Shown here piece after piece: positions 11,848 through 22,699 of a stretch of 64,000 nt of DNA; position 1 is the stretch's first letter, and every line of letters begins with the position of its first letter. Location of the stretch: contig CM043969.1 in assembly GCA_014529385.2 (NCBI GenBank), forward strand, positions 70,063,176 through 70,127,175, in the 5' to 3' direction. A model generated the notes under the pieces. That model had not been told where the DNA came from. It did not search any database and worked only from the letters and a program-made list of their open reading frames with translations. This stretch comes from Adiantum capillus-veneris (Eukaryota > Streptophyta > Polypodiopsida > Polypodiales > Pteridaceae). A program made the position numbers and the translations under genes.

Positions 11848-12606
11848 TATCTTGATTGGTTTTTGCAGGCCTTCACATTCAGCTCTATGTGGTCCGAAGG
11901 ACGTCATTTTCGAACCCGCAAGATAGATGAGCGTCGAACCACTCACGATAGTGGAGTTATGGGCAACTTTGACACGACAACACAAGAGGTGAGGGAATGT
12001 GGAACAATAGAGAGGATAATCAAAGTGGATTTCAGAACATTTCACAAATATCTCTTTGACTGCCGATGGTTTGCGGGTGAGGTTAAGAGACATGAGAATG
12101 GGCTCTATATGGTAGACTCTGGGCAATTTCATCGCGGGAAGACCGACAACTTGGTGCAACCTAGTAGTTGTGAGCAGGTAAAGTCCATGTGCAACTCACT
12201 AAAACATTATCTGATACATATAAAACTACATTCATGTTGTTGTTTGCTCTATGACCTACAGGTGTTTTATGTGCCTTGTATATATCGAAGACGACTTTGG
12301 TATGTTATTCCAGTCACACCACAGATCAGATCTATCTTTGCAGATACGAACATAGAGACTTTGGCAGATCCCACCATACCATCTCAAGAAGACGCCAATG
12401 ATGATGATGCAGTTGAGGTCGAGGAGAACCAACCATTCACAATAACCAACCATAGTGAGGAGGAGGACGAGGATGGAGAGGATGATGATGATTCAATAGG
12501 AGAGGCTGTAGAGGATGAATCAACAGATTTATTTGTTGATTTAGCTACCATGGGGTTGGACATGGATGTAAGCACTTGTAGGGATCTCTTGGAGGATGAA
12601 AATTAA
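8476..12606 (+). pseudogene. TNP2-type CACTA transposase gene, multi-exon, damaged
   Basis: Domains in order: a Transpos_assoc zinc region with CPCTWC (8,476-8,660); a TNP2 core (9,222-9,950) with HACVNDCVLFR, IPRKVLHHFPLIPR, ASDGVNPFG and WTMHGYPGL; a Cys-rich CPTCGP region (about 10,038); LPKAPWIL and RTPTGYMRSLKGAF; a DUF4218-like region (10,944-11,310) with HSRWMFFLERFLKTLK; and a DUF4216-like region with an acidic tail (11,870-12,606). Introns with GT...AG ends separate them, for example 9,134-9,221. The enzyme cuts and pastes the element at its CACTA ends. Damage: a TGA at 10,211-10,213 where CGA is likely, and an apparently lost acceptor near 10,030. No second gene follows on this strand. 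Confidence 0.88.
11791..11845. repeat. (CT)n microsatellite in a transposase intron
   Basis: About 26 CT units follow a GT-rich donor region, directly before the TTTTTGCAG acceptor at about 11,869. Confidence 0.95.
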
Positions 12607-12994
12607 TAAATATCTTTTGGATTTTGTCTTCTTTCTCTACTTATGCTGTACAAAAGGGCTATTTGTTTATGAACGCAAGACAATACAATTTTGATCATCG
12701 TTCGCTTGCCATTTCCATATGAATGCATAGTTGACATAAGATTTTGAGGTGGAAACAAAATATTTTTTGATATAGAATCTCATGGAGTACAAATGAGTAG
12801 AGTAGGAGAATCATACCAATAGATGAGGCAAGCAAAGAGAAGATAGAGAGGTACTAAAAATCCCAATCAGAATGGGATTTCTTACACTCCATGCAAAAAG
12901 GGGGTACCAATTTCTGAAAAGTAACAAAATAGAATAGGATTTATAGAAAGGGAAAAGTGGGAGAGGAATGGGCCGTGTGGATACTTTTTCTTTT
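12607..12994. other. 3' region of the CACTA transposase gene
   Basis: No gene is seen. A+T-rich 3' flank between the transposase stop and the right subterminal repeats. Confidence 0.5.
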
Positions 12995-13145
12995 GCGGTA
13001 ATATGGGTGGCTATATATGCGGTAATACGTGCAGTAATAAACGCGGAAAAATCGGAAAACGCGCCGACGGGGCTGCAGCATATAATCTCTCTCTTTCTTG
13101 AAGCTCTCTCTCTCCTCTTATGCGGTAATGCTGTGCGGTAACATC
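12995..13145. repeat. Right subterminal repeat cluster (GCGGTAAT)
   Basis: Four to five GCGGTAA copies plus related CGCGGAAA motifs, mirroring the left cluster at 6,035-6,235. This marks the right end of the CACTA region. Confidence 0.75.
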
Positions 13146-13152
13146 AACATTC

Positions 13153-13153
<1 letters not shown>

Positions 13154-13223
<70 letters not shown>

Positions 13224-13241
13224 CTTTATATATATATATAT
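13154..13241. repeat. (GT)n(TA)n microsatellite
   Basis: A short GT run passes into about 26 TA units, is interrupted by GTTCTT, then resumes. Confidence 0.97.
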
Positions 13242-13248
13242 AAACCCC

Positions 13249-13340
13249 TTAGAGGGGGTTGTAGCCGAACGGCACGCAGAGGCCATTCCACAAGAAGTTA
13301 TTGTCCCCTCTACACGCTGTTCAGCTACAACCCCCTTAAA
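13249..13340. repeat. Short inverted repeat with tRNA-like A-box arms
   Basis: Arms of 22 bp (13,249-13,270 and 13,319-13,340, three mismatches) read GGGGGTTGTAGCNGAAC. The left arm contains TAGCCGAACGG, which fits the RNA polymerase III A-box consensus. No B box is present in the 48-bp loop. It could be a small foldback element or two tRNA/SINE heads in inverse orientation. Confidence 0.6.
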
Positions 13341-13389
13341 GCAATTTATATATATTCAATCCCAACCTAGATTCATCTTTCACGCACAA

Positions 13390-15520
13390 TCTCAATCCTC
13401 GAGTCTTGGTCCAGGCTGGACAGGATATACTTTATGGGCTCTAATTAGTTACCTGCTTTTTCTCAGATGCATGTTGAAGTTCAAATGTCTTTATCTGATC
13501 ATTTTCCTCTATCATAGTTTTTAAATAATGTTGATGTTCAAGCTTTCAAGCAAATTGGTGTAAGCAAACCCTTACTGATGAATAATACTCTGTTGCAGAA
13601 TGATATGTTTAAACATGTAGTGCATAATAGTTTAGCTAATTCTCTAGCTCATCTTGGGTTACATATGTGTGTGCAAACATGGCTTCACTTTTTTTATGAG
13701 ATGCATCATTGTATCAAACAAACTAGGAAGAAGGTTACATGAGGGAAAAAAAAACAGGAAGTGATGCAAAAAAATGAGTATGTTGTGCAAATTATGGAGA
13801 AGGATGTATATCAGTTGAGTGATATTGATATTGAGGGTCTTAAGTCAGCCAAGCAGGTGCTCAAAAAATATGAGACAGAAGGGGCAACTAGAGCAAGATT
13901 CCTTTGTAGATGACATGAGCTTAGAGATGTACACTGTTCATCCAAACTTTTCTTTGGAAAGTTACAGTCCAAGCACGCTAGGGATATGCAAGAATGTAAA
14001 CAACATTTTGAGGACATTCTGATTAAACATGTGATAATTTGTCTCCTGAGAGGTAGCAAGTTTTTGAGCTAATGCTTTTAGTAGTTGATCCATGCATAGA
14101 GGAGAGCAATGCCAAAAGGATGGAAGCACCATTTGAGGAAAAAGAGTTATTCTGAGCCCTTAAAAAGCTGGGGAATGATAAACAGGGGCATGTGGATTGA
14201 CAAAGGAATTTGTGCTAGTATTTTGGATCAATTGAAGACTTTGATCTTATCAGTGATCATTAATCATATTTGGCAATCCCAATGTATAGATCCACTACTG
14301 AAACAGGGGCTCATCAAAAGTTTCTACCCAAGAAGACATTTCCTACCTCTTTAATAGATTGGAGACCTATAACTATGATGGAAATCATGTATAAATTGCT
14401 CGCTAAGGCAATTGCAATTAGAATTTCACCCTTCTTGGAAAAAAAAAAAACATGAGGCTTAAGCTAGATTCATTCAGGGGAGGTCTATCCTAGATAACAT
14501 TTTCTGACGGTCATATTGGGCATTGAGGCAAGTCGGAAGACAAACCAAAATTTGTGTTGCTGCAGGTGGATTTTTCTAACACTTTTGATTCAATCATCTG
14601 GGATTTTTTTGTTAAGGTCATGAGCAAACTGGGATTTGGTAAGAAAATAGCATCTTGCATTATGCTGTAGGGGATGGGTGCAACATCTTAAATTCTGATC
14701 AATGGGAGACTCTTTGATGCTATAGCAGTAAGCAGGCCTGTAAGGCAGGGATGTCTTGTGAGTCATTTTTTATTTGCAGTAGCAACCCACCCTTTGTTTT
14801 GATTTTTGTTTGCCCAAGCTAATGCTGGTAGTTTGAAAGGCTTCTAAGTAGGACAAGATCAAGTGGTGGCCTTAGGCTTTGCATATGACACTATTACCTT
14901 CTGACAGGCTGACAATGCAAATATTGGGAAACATATGAATTATCTTAATGTATATTATTTGGCTGTTGGAATTGAAATCAATTTGGGGAAATCTAGTCTG
15001 ATTGATGTACCATATGATAATTGTAACTCTCTCACCTAGAGGGGCAAACGGATTACCAAGGGAACAATCTTCAGACATTTAAGATTTCTTGTTTGAGTGG
15101 ACGTCTCAGCTAAACAATTGAATGCACATGCTTGGGTAGAGCAAAGAGTCTGCACTAAAATTTCTAAGTGGTATTGTGATGAGAGGCCCTTTGATGTTAA
15201 GGTCTGAATTTTGCAGGCTATACTGGTTCCTTATTTGCTATACTTTCTACCACTACTGGACTGATCTGACAATGCATTGTTGAGGATTAGATCATTGTAT
15301 CTAAAATTTTTGTCGAGGTCATCTCATAAAGCTTGGTTGGCATGGGATTCTGTTTTAGAACCTGGTGGATTAGGAATTTTGAATTTGAAATTGCACATGC
15401 TTGCTAGAAGAGCTACTTTGTTGAAACATATCCTGGATTCTGACAAATGTTGGTCTCGGTTACTTGGGTTTTTGAGTGACAAATCAATTATCTATTTTCA
15501 TGGAAATTGAATATGGAATC
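13390..15520 (+). pseudogene. L1-type LINE remnant (reverse transcriptase)
   Basis: Read across several frames, the plus strand shows a plant L1 RT in order: IPKKTFPTSLIDWRPITM with YKLLAKAIAIRI (about 14,320-14,440), QARFIQGRSILDNI (14,465), VDFS with FDSIIWDFF (14,570), VSRPVRQGC (14,735), and a FAYDTITF at 14,880 in place of the FADD-type active site. A C-terminal WDSVLEPGGLGILNLKL follows at 15,345. Many stops and frameshifts and no intact active site make it a dead copy. No poly(A) tail or target duplication could be placed. Confidence 0.85.
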
Positions 15521-16129
15521 TTTGGATAAATTGTTTACTGCTGCTCCGATTAAACTTTGTGGGCAAACTAGGAATATGCTAGTGAAATCATGGAAATATG
15601 TGTGTGCCAAACAACAATGCTCAATATAAGATTAGGATTACCTACACTGCTTATCCTTAGATGAAAGGGTCAATGTGCTTAGAATATTATGTGATTATAT
15701 GTAAGTCTACAAATCCTCATGAATTATACACCACATATACCAAGGTTATACACCCTATCTATAGATTTTAGAACAAATGGGCCACGCTAGGAGAAAAAAT
15801 TGTATCACCTCTAAGTCACTTGCCAACGAATGTGCATCAAATAATAGCAAGTTCAATGGAGCAATATAGAAACTTAAAAAACCCAATTACTTTATGTTTC
15901 AAGAAGATTATAAGGATCAGTTAAAGACATTGATGTGGGTGGATCTTCATTGAATTGTCTTTTGAGAGGTCTTAAATGTCATCTCCTCCATTGTTCTACA
16001 TAAGATATCACTATTGATAGTCAAATAGAGTTGCATTATCATATCTTTGAAGGATGATGTTATCTCATTATGAATCCTTAAAGAATATATTTGGTACTAT
16101 TTTATCGACCCATAGAGAATGTTTGCACA
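15521..16129. other. Unassigned sequence
   Basis: A+T-rich, no recognisable gene. A plus-strand fragment near 15,850-16,020 (FQEDYKDQLKTL-like, after a copia gag-like stretch) is too weak to call. Confidence 0.4.
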
Positions 16130-16950
16130 TGTTGCTACATTGGGAAAAGGTGAATGAGGAGGTCGTGTGTGTGTGTGTGTGGGGGGGGGAGAGAGAGAGA
16201 GAGAGAGTCACTTACAAGAAATCACCTATATCACGTGCGTTCAAATTAAAGGACATTAAAAAAATCCCTATTCTTATATGCTCTAAGGCAATAAAACAAC
16301 CCCTTTTTCTTAAGAAACTTACGGATTTTCCCAAAATTGAAATAAAATCCCCTGTTGTAAATGTAATTCTATTAATTTTGTTTGATAAACGACCCCTTGT
16401 GTTGAACTTACTTTCTATATTAACATATCTATGGGTGATCATCTCCTCCCTCCCTTTTGAGGGGAGGAGAGTGCCACACAGTTAGACCTTGCTTCTTCTT
16501 AGCCAAAGCAATGCACGAGTCATATACTAGCACTCTTTTTGCATACTCAATGAGGCAAGAACATAAAGATAGACACATGGTTGGAGAAAAACCTTTTCTT
16601 TCAAACATCCAACTTTACATAAGTTTCAATTAAAATTCCAATTTCACATGGATACGTCCATATGACCATTTATGAGATCTACCTGACCATTTATGAGATC
16701 TACCGATGGAAAAGAGTGCTATGTAGAGCCTTTTTATCTACCATGTATACATGAAGACTCTCTCTAAAAAACTTTATATCCACTCTCTAATTAGGGTGGC
16801 ACCATATTGCAAAGAAAGTTTATAAGGCTATATATAAAATCTCAATTTAAAAAACAACTCTCCAAAAAGAGCATGATCTCTCTCTTTCTCCCTCTAGTTC
16901 ATCCTATAAAAGAGCACAAACACTTATAGGAGCTATACATAGCTCCAACA
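16130..16950 (-). mobile_element. Probable Ty1/copia LTR (minus strand)
   Basis: On the minus strand the junction TTTGAGTGGGGG|TGTTGGAGCTATG (16,962-16,938) is a typical copia polypurine tract followed by an LTR start. The far end is uncertain. A TGTTG at 16,130 on the plus strand would pair as TGTTG...CAACA and give about 820 bp. Confidence 0.5.
16163..16207. repeat. Compound (GT)n(G)n(GA)n microsatellite
   Basis: GT repeats, a G8 run and GA repeats follow directly on each other. Confidence 0.95.
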
Positions 16951-17826
16951 CCCCCACTCAAACAAAGGTCTCTAGCTATGGATGAAAACAAACCCTTGGA
17001 GAGTACAAGGGAAAAACCCAAGCCCCTATATACAAGCATGCACAATGATAACTAAGAAGAGTAATAGTGCACGTGTGAAGTGAATATACATATATACAAA
17101 ATCATCAAAGTGTGAAATTACATGTGTGAGGTGTATGTGCTTATAAGATCACCACATTGCGTATGTAGTGATACTACAGGATGAAAATAGTTAAATCTCC
17201 AAAGAGTGAGACTGAGGCAATCTCAAGATCCGTGTGTAAGAGACTGAATTGTGATTCATTAATTCCTTTGGTGAAGAATTTTAAAAGCATTTGATCAATG
17301 GAAAAATGCTAATCTAAATTGAAAAGTCAAAACATTTTGCATGTTTATGTAAAGACATGGTCGACCATGCATGCAATGTGTGTGTCATTTTACATTTGTG
17401 TTCATCTTCTTCACTTTTCCTCTCTAATATGTCATTAGGTCGAGATACAGAAATAGAATCAAGATTTGCTACTTTGTAATATTTCATTAGCATTTGGCAT
17501 TTGAAGGTTTATGAATGATTCAAATCATCTCTATTCAGATGATACAAGAGAACGATTTTGCATAGAATGAGTATGACACAAATTATGGACTAAATGAATT
17601 GCATCTTTGATACGCTCACCCAATCTGCTGGGATGGTTTTGTGGATCGATAATGTGAGGAGTGCGAGTTGAACCTCTATGTGCGAGAACATCCACTTATG
17701 CAATTATATTGTAGGTTAGAGTTATTGAAGAAGAAATTAATTAAGCTTGATGATGAAGAGAGAGCTAATCCATTAAAGCTGGTCATAAGGTAGGTTAAAA
17801 TATTGAGTGTTAATTTGGATGGTGTA
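16951..17826. other. Copia-like internal remnant, no gene recognised
   Basis: If the LTR call is right, this is the 3' end of the copia internal region on the minus strand. No conserved RNase H motif could be read. A short stretch (minus, near 17,320) that could be a decayed RNase H tail is too weak to call. Confidence 0.3.
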
Positions 17827-17944
17827 GGGAATGGTCGTGCACTGACCGTTCCTAAAAATAACGGGCAACCACATGGTAGTCAACAGAGGCCCTGCGGTAG
17901 CCATGGTGGGATCAGCATGGAATGGTCAATGCACGACCATTCCC
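17827..17944. repeat. Inverted repeat, 26-bp arms
   Basis: GGGAATGGTCGTGCACTGAC plus six bases (17,827-17,852) is matched inversely at 17,919-17,944 with two mismatches around a 66-base centre. A small foldback or MITE is possible. No target duplication is obvious. Confidence 0.85.
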
Positions 17945-18600
17945 GACCGTCAATGGTTGTGGGGAGTGGGGCTTGATTGCTCACGCTCAGCGGCACAGTC
18001 AATTCCTCATGCTGAGTTGGCGCTCCATCATTGCATGCGACGATACCCGTTATGCATGCTGTGACGTGTCGCTACTTGATGAAATTCCCATTAATGATGT
18101 GTTGTTCACTGGCTCATCCAAGCAAGCCTTGGATTTTGACTGCCGAAGTGGCGTGCGTCGAAGCATTGTCAAGTCGAATTCTGTTGCAAAAGGTGCAATG
18201 GATGCACGACTAAGATTGCCAACCCCCTTGAAGGAATGGATAAAATATTTTCTTATTTTGACACCTATTTAGCAGTGCTATTAAACAGAAATCGAGAAAC
18301 TTGGAGAACCTACATATGAGAGATTTTAGAGAAAATTGACTATATTTTCATGTCTTTACACTAAATTTCTCTAAATTTTATAGACTCTCTCACCTTCCCC
18401 ATTAAAAAATGTAAAGGTAAATCCCAAAATTTGTAGGTGCATTGGATTGCACTAAACAACTTAGGTTGAAAAAGATAGGTGAAGGGTCTCTTGGAATTCT
18501 TTTTTAAAATAATGATGAAGCAGATCATATGAGGTTCTTATTTGAAAGAAATCTTTGACAAAAAGAAAGTTTCTTGATCAATGTCAGAACTATGCCTAGC
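17945..18600. other. Unassigned sequence
   Basis: Moderate G+C to 18,220, then A+T-rich. Short open frames near 17,920-18,270 show no recognisable domain. Confidence 0.4.
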
Positions 18601-18673
18601 AGTCCCTAACTCCCTTCTTCACTAAGGGTTCTTCTTAGTTCCTAACCCCCTTCTTCACTAAGGCTTCTTATTT
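18598..18673. repeat. Tandem duplication, about 38 bp
   Basis: CCTAACTCCCTTCTTCACTA then AGG(G/C)TTCTT occurs twice in tandem with small changes. Confidence 0.85.
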
Positions 18674-18784
18674 TTTGTAGCAGTACCCACAATTCAGTGG
18701 GTGATGATACAAAGCACGCCGACGAGCTTCTAGAGGGGTCATTGGCCACATTCAAACCCATCACTACCTGGGTGATGGAGGGTG

Positions 18785-18947
18785 AGTATTCAACCAACCA
18801 AGCTAACTCACTAAGGCTTGGTTTAGAAACCCATCACCCGGGTGACACGGAGGATGAGTATTCAACCAACCAAGCTAGCTCACTAAGGCTTGGTTTAGAA
18901 AGCCAACACCAAGCCAGCTCACTAAGGCTTGGTTTAGAAAGCCAACA
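18785..18947. repeat. Nested direct repeats (CACTAAGGCTTGGTTTAGAAA)
   Basis: CTCACTAAGGCTTGGTTTAG occurs three times (about 18,809, 18,879 and 18,917). The first two are preceded by TATTCAACCAACCAAGCTA. A CCCATCACCCGGGTGAC palindrome follows copy one. The pattern resembles recombined MITE ends next to the 3' side of the DREB gene. Confidence 0.8.
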
Positions 18948-19083
18948 ATATTGTGTATTGGTCAGTGGTGGGTACAAGGAGAAATTGTTTTGGGCAAAGG
19001 GGGAAATAGTAGTCTTTCAATTCACAGCAACCAAAGTTTCCTCATGTAGCGTTTCTTCAATGCACCGCTCTCAATATAGGTAG

Positions 19084-19420
19084 AATGCAAAGCGATGAGC
19101 AATACTGCAACTTGAACACTTCAAAAAGTAGTAAACTTCGCAATCATGAAAGCCGCAAATGGTTGGCAAATCAGGAAACAATGAAGTAGCGCCTCATCTA
19201 ATTAACCAAAGGCTAATCAAAAGCACCTATATTCTGCACCAGAGCTACCCTTGTACAATATTCCTACGGCACACTTAAATGGAATACATGCACCAATATG
19301 CATGCACATGCCAGCTATCATCTATACATCAACCTGACAATATCATTAAATCGTTACACAACCCAATCAAATTAGACATTGAATAACCTTGTAGCTAGAG
19401 CTTCCTTCCCCATCCATGCA
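19084..19420 (-). other. Presumed 3' untranslated and downstream region of the DREB gene
   Basis: No gene is seen. No canonical AATAAA on the minus strand was found, so the polyadenylation site is not placed. Confidence 0.4.
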
Positions 19421-21142
19421 TCAATCCCACAGTGAGAAATTCCAATGCATCTCATGATTATCCTCATATAGCATATGGCTGCTTCCTGCACTTTGCGCCA
19501 TATTGAGCTGTGGAGGAGGGATCAGCATTGCATTCGCCATATCATCTAGCATCCCTAATTGTGTGATGAAAATGCTGGGAATGTCATCAACATCAGTACT
19601 CTCGATGCCATGAATTGTTCCCTCGCCCGCGGCCCGATCGCCACCTTCAACTTGTCGCCGCTTTCCAACATGCTGGCCATGGGCCCGCGTCTCATCGACT
19701 AATTCCTCAGCTTTGTGCTCCATTAATTCCTTTGCAAGGTTCACAGATGCTGAGGAAACTGCAGTGGAAAGCTTGGTCAGGACATCATCTTGTTCTACCT
19801 TGCACAAGTTCTTCAGATTCATGTTGTCATCCATACTAGCTGCAGAAGGGCTCTCAAACCTGGTCAGAAAACATTTGTTAGGGTTCTCCATCATGATGGC
19901 ACTAACCTTAGAGCTTTCCATAGCATGATCCAATCCAACCAGATCAATGTCAGGTTCCATCTTCACCTCCGCAAGAGTAGTAAACCTTTGATCGGTTTCT
20001 GCAGGTACATTAATTAATGCTGTACTTCTATTCTCCTCATAATTACTGGACTCATCTTGCTTTATTGAATTGTGCAGGATATGTTCAACTGGTCCACGAT
20101 TGTTGCTGACACTTTGGTCATCCTCAGCGGGGCTGCCACCTTTGTTCTTACGCAAGGCGCTACTTTGCAACAGGCTTTTGATGGAGCCAGTTCGCGATGC
20201 AGATGCTAGGGCGGCCGCAGCGGCTGCGGCTGCTGTCTGGATGTCACGGGGCGATGGAGTAAGTGGACGAGGCAACGTATGTGCAATCTCTGGGAAATTT
20301 AGTGCTGCCGTCTCTCCTTTTAAGCTCACTGCACCCACATCATAGGCTCTGGCTGCCATTTCTGGAGTGGAGAATGATCCCAGCCATATCCTTGTCTTCT
20401 TTTTGGGCTCTCTTATTTCTGAGACCCACTTGCCCCAGCTTCTCTGCCTTACTCCTTTATACACTGGGTGCCTTCTGTTAGGGGCCAAGCTGAGGTGATC
20501 AGATATGTCCACTGTCTGAGTTTGCCTCTTCTTCCTCTTGAGCGCGCGTATACTCTCATGACTCGGGGCCACATTGTTGATGCAAGCAGACACCTCTTCT
20601 TGAACTTCTTGCGATACATTGCTGCTGGGGGTCGAAGGTTTGGCTTGCTCAAGCAATTTTAAAGGACCTGATGTCGCAAAACCCTCCGCGCTTTCTAATT
20701 GGCATGGTATGATTGTTTCTCTTGATGTGCAAGTAATTTCATCTGATGTGCATGTAGAGGGAAAAAAACCCTTCTTACCTTCATCACTGGAAGGACTTCT
20801 CTGAGGACGCAGCGCCAACATTGGAGGCGTGATCTGATGATGTCGAGGGTAAGGCTCATTTGGTTCCTCATAATAGCTAGTGAGCGATGATAGGCATGAA
20901 GAAGACGGAGATAAAACGAAGTCGACGGCATTAATGTATGGAGAAAGGACGTTGGGATGGATGGATTCACTAGTAAAAGCTGGTGTGGATGTGAGCAAGG
21001 AATTAGGGCTGGCAGCATTAAGGTTGAGATTAGGGCAACTGTAGGGAAAGGGTAATTTAAGGGGGCATGAAATGAGAAGGTAAGGCATGAGAGATGGAGG
21101 GTGTGAGGGAGGTATGGAGGCTGGCCTCGGGGGAGACACCAT
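19421..21142 (-). CDS. AP2/ERF transcription factor, DREB (group III, TINY-like)
   Basis: A single exon of 573 codons. The AP2/ERF domain spans about residues 228-285, from [18 protein letters not shown] to [10 protein letters not shown]. Val in WVSEI and Glu in SEIREP are the DREB-type positions, and the flanking [15 protein letters not shown] is typical of group III/A-4 members such as TINY, which bind DRE/CRT (CCGAC) elements in stress-responsive genes. A basic KRKKR (about 202-206) is a likely nuclear signal. An Ala run (304-312) and the C-terminal HWNFSLWD, like the LW-type activation ends of the group, follow. Most A-4 proteins have about 180-280 residues, so the 220-residue Ser/Pro-rich N-terminus and long acidic C-terminal half are unusual. 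The start is the first ATG of the frame; no frame damage is seen. This is the only convincing host gene in the window. Confidence 0.95.
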   Translation of the reverse strand: MVSPPRPASIPPSHPPSLMPYLLISCPLKLPFPYSCPNLNLNAASPNSLLTSTPAFTSESIHPNVLSPYINAVDFVLSPSSSCLSSLTSYYEEPNEPYPRHHQITPPMLALRPQRSPSSDEGKKGFFPSTCTSDEITCTSRETIIPCQLESAEGFATSGPLKLLEQAKPSTPSSNVSQEVQEEVSACINNVAPSHESIRALKRKKRQTQTVDISDHLSLAPNRRHPVYKGVRQRSWGKWVSEIREPKKKTRIWLGSFSTPEMAARAYDVGAVSLKGETAALNFPEIAHTLPRPLTPSPRDIQTAAAAAAAALASASRTGSIKSLLQSSALRKNKGGSPAEDDQSVSNNRGPVEHILHNSIKQDESSNYEENRSTALINVPAETDQRFTTLAEVKMEPDIDLVGLDHAMESSKVSAIMMENPNKCFLTRFESPSAASMDDNMNLKNLCKVEQDDVLTKLSTAVSSASVNLAKELMEHKAEELVDETRAHGQHVGKRRQVEGGDRAAGEGTIHGIESTDVDDIPSIFITQLGMLDDMANAMLIPPPQLNMAQSAGSSHMLYEDNHEMHWNFSLWD

Positions 21143-21680
21143 AGTGAACTAGTGGAAAATACACTGATCCATCGCTTCAATTACGCTTGTGCACGCAGAG
21201 GCGGTCCGGGTGAAGTGTATAGATTATGGATGCAATTATGGCACAATGAAAAATTTTGCCAAGCAGGGACAGGCATATATTGCAGTTCCTAGATCTTGCA
21301 AAAGCTATAGTGAAAGAAGGAACAAAATCATTGCGAGCCTGATGAATGTAGACATTAATTATTGAAGGACTGCAAGTATGAAAGCAGCATATCACTCTAT
21401 TGGTAAATAGCTGGAGCAAGGTTAAATTCGTGCGCCATATTAGATACACTAAGGCTTGAGCTGTTAAGTATTGATTGCGGTGAAGCAGTACAGAAAGAGA
21501 GAGAGAGAGAGAAGGGGGGGGGGGGGCTTACACAGTAAATGAAGAGTTATGAGGGCTTTAGATCGAAGCTTAGTATGGGCAACTGTTGATTTCTTGTGAT
21601 TAAGGTGTGATTATAGGGTAAAGGCTCGCTCGCGGCAAGTCAGCGCAAAAGGAAGCTGGTGCTCATGCTGGCCCAAGGCC
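21143..21680 (-). promoter_or_regulatory. Likely 5' leader of the DREB gene
   Basis: On the minus strand a CT-rich block with a C14 run (21,493-21,530) lies in a leader of about 500 bases between the TATA candidate and the start codon. Pyrimidine-rich leaders are common in plant genes. Small upstream open frames exist but none is clearly meaningful. Confidence 0.5.
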
Positions 21681-21690
21681 TCTATATAGT
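21681..21690 (-). promoter_or_regulatory. TATA-box candidate for the DREB gene
   Basis: The minus strand reads AACTATATAGAGGCC here. Transcription would start about 30 bases further on, near 21,650. No experimental support. Confidence 0.5.
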
Positions 21691-21987
21691 TATCTTTGCA
21701 TAAAATTAATTAATAATAAGAAGAAGGTGAAAGATCCTGAAGAGCGCTCTGGTTTTGTCCCGTGGCAGCTTGTGAGGGCTTGGTCAGGCTGCAGGGCGTG
21801 GAGGTCAATTCTTGGCTACGTCGACTTCCTGCATATATGACTGCTAAATTCAGCTGCCGTCCCCACCAGCTCGCTCCCGTCCCAGCCCCCGCCCCCCCCT
21901 TAATTTGTAGAATGTTGATCAATCGTCGCCCGATTGATGCGTGTGTCTGTGACACTGTGCATGGGGAGCACTGAGCACACGCACTGC

Positions 21988-22413
21988 TAGAGAGAGAGAG
22001 AGAGAGAGAGAGAGAGTCTCTCACTCAGAGTCAGTATATTTGTGTTTCTTGTGGCTTGTTTGTTCGCTCGTGTAGTTTTGTCAGTTTGTGACGGTGAAAG
22101 AGTGCATGTATGACCGTATGACGTTGTCATCTGCGATTTGTGACGTGCCTCTGTTTGTGCTGCTTGCAGCGTTGAAGTACGACTCACAGAGAGAGAGAGA
22201 GAGAGTGAGTGTCTCAGTCTTATACGTAGAGCGAGAGCAATGCCAACTTTAGCTATGTTGTTTTTTCTCATCTGGTCACCGCCACACCTCCTGTTTTTGT
22301 CGCAACTAGCTCCTCGCCGTGCCCCCTCCCCCGTGCGAAAAAATATACGTACGCAACACCGAGACAGTACTCTCTCTCTCTCTCCCCCCAAAAATTGCAC
22401 CACAAAATACCCG

Positions 22414-22487
<74 letters not shown>

Positions 22488-22490
22488 AAG
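21988..22490. repeat. Cluster of (GA)n, (CT)n and (CA)n microsatellites
   Basis: Tracts lie at 21,989-22,016 (AG), 22,188-22,205 (AG), 22,372-22,385 (CT) and 22,413-22,488 (CT then CA). They lie upstream of the DREB promoter. No gene is seen in 21,691-22,700. Confidence 0.95.
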
Positions 22491-22699
22491 TTCCATCACT
22501 TGCAGACCTTTTGAAGCTGCCTTTAACTTATCAGTCTCTCTCACTGTAGTAAAATGGATAGCTTCGCCAACCAGCAAGAATGACGGACCGTGTCCCCCTT
22601 GTCTCCCGCTCCCCTCCCTGATCACTTGGCGCTTTCGTAATCCCCTTCTACAACCGGATTATAATTTGCAGCTCCCTGTTAATACTACCCTCACCTTAA

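Larger units (their letters stand above)
6025..13160. mobile_element. CACTA (En/Spm) element(s) with GCGGTAAT subterminal repeats
   Basis: GCGGTAAT/ATTACCGC motifs cluster at the left (6,040-6,235), at the right (12,995-13,145) and in the middle (8,262-8,325). A TNP2-type transposase gene runs on + (8,476-12,606) and a fragment of what may be the second CACTA gene runs on - (7,095 down to about 6,560). It may be one element with divergent genes and an internal promoter array, or two abutting elements whose 5' ends meet near 8.34 kb. The exact ends and target duplications could not be fixed. Both genes are damaged. Confidence 0.7.

Noticed and set aside
13011-13524. Open frames of YIYIYI
   Set aside because: (TA)n microsatellite read in frame.
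16200-16490. A 143-codon frame beside the GT/GA tract
   Set aside because: No domain; it begins before the microsatellite and lies within the copia LTR candidate.
20070-20345. Ala-rich plus-strand frame opposite the DREB gene
   Set aside because: Antisense shadow of the Ala run; the minus-strand AP2 domain is the real gene.
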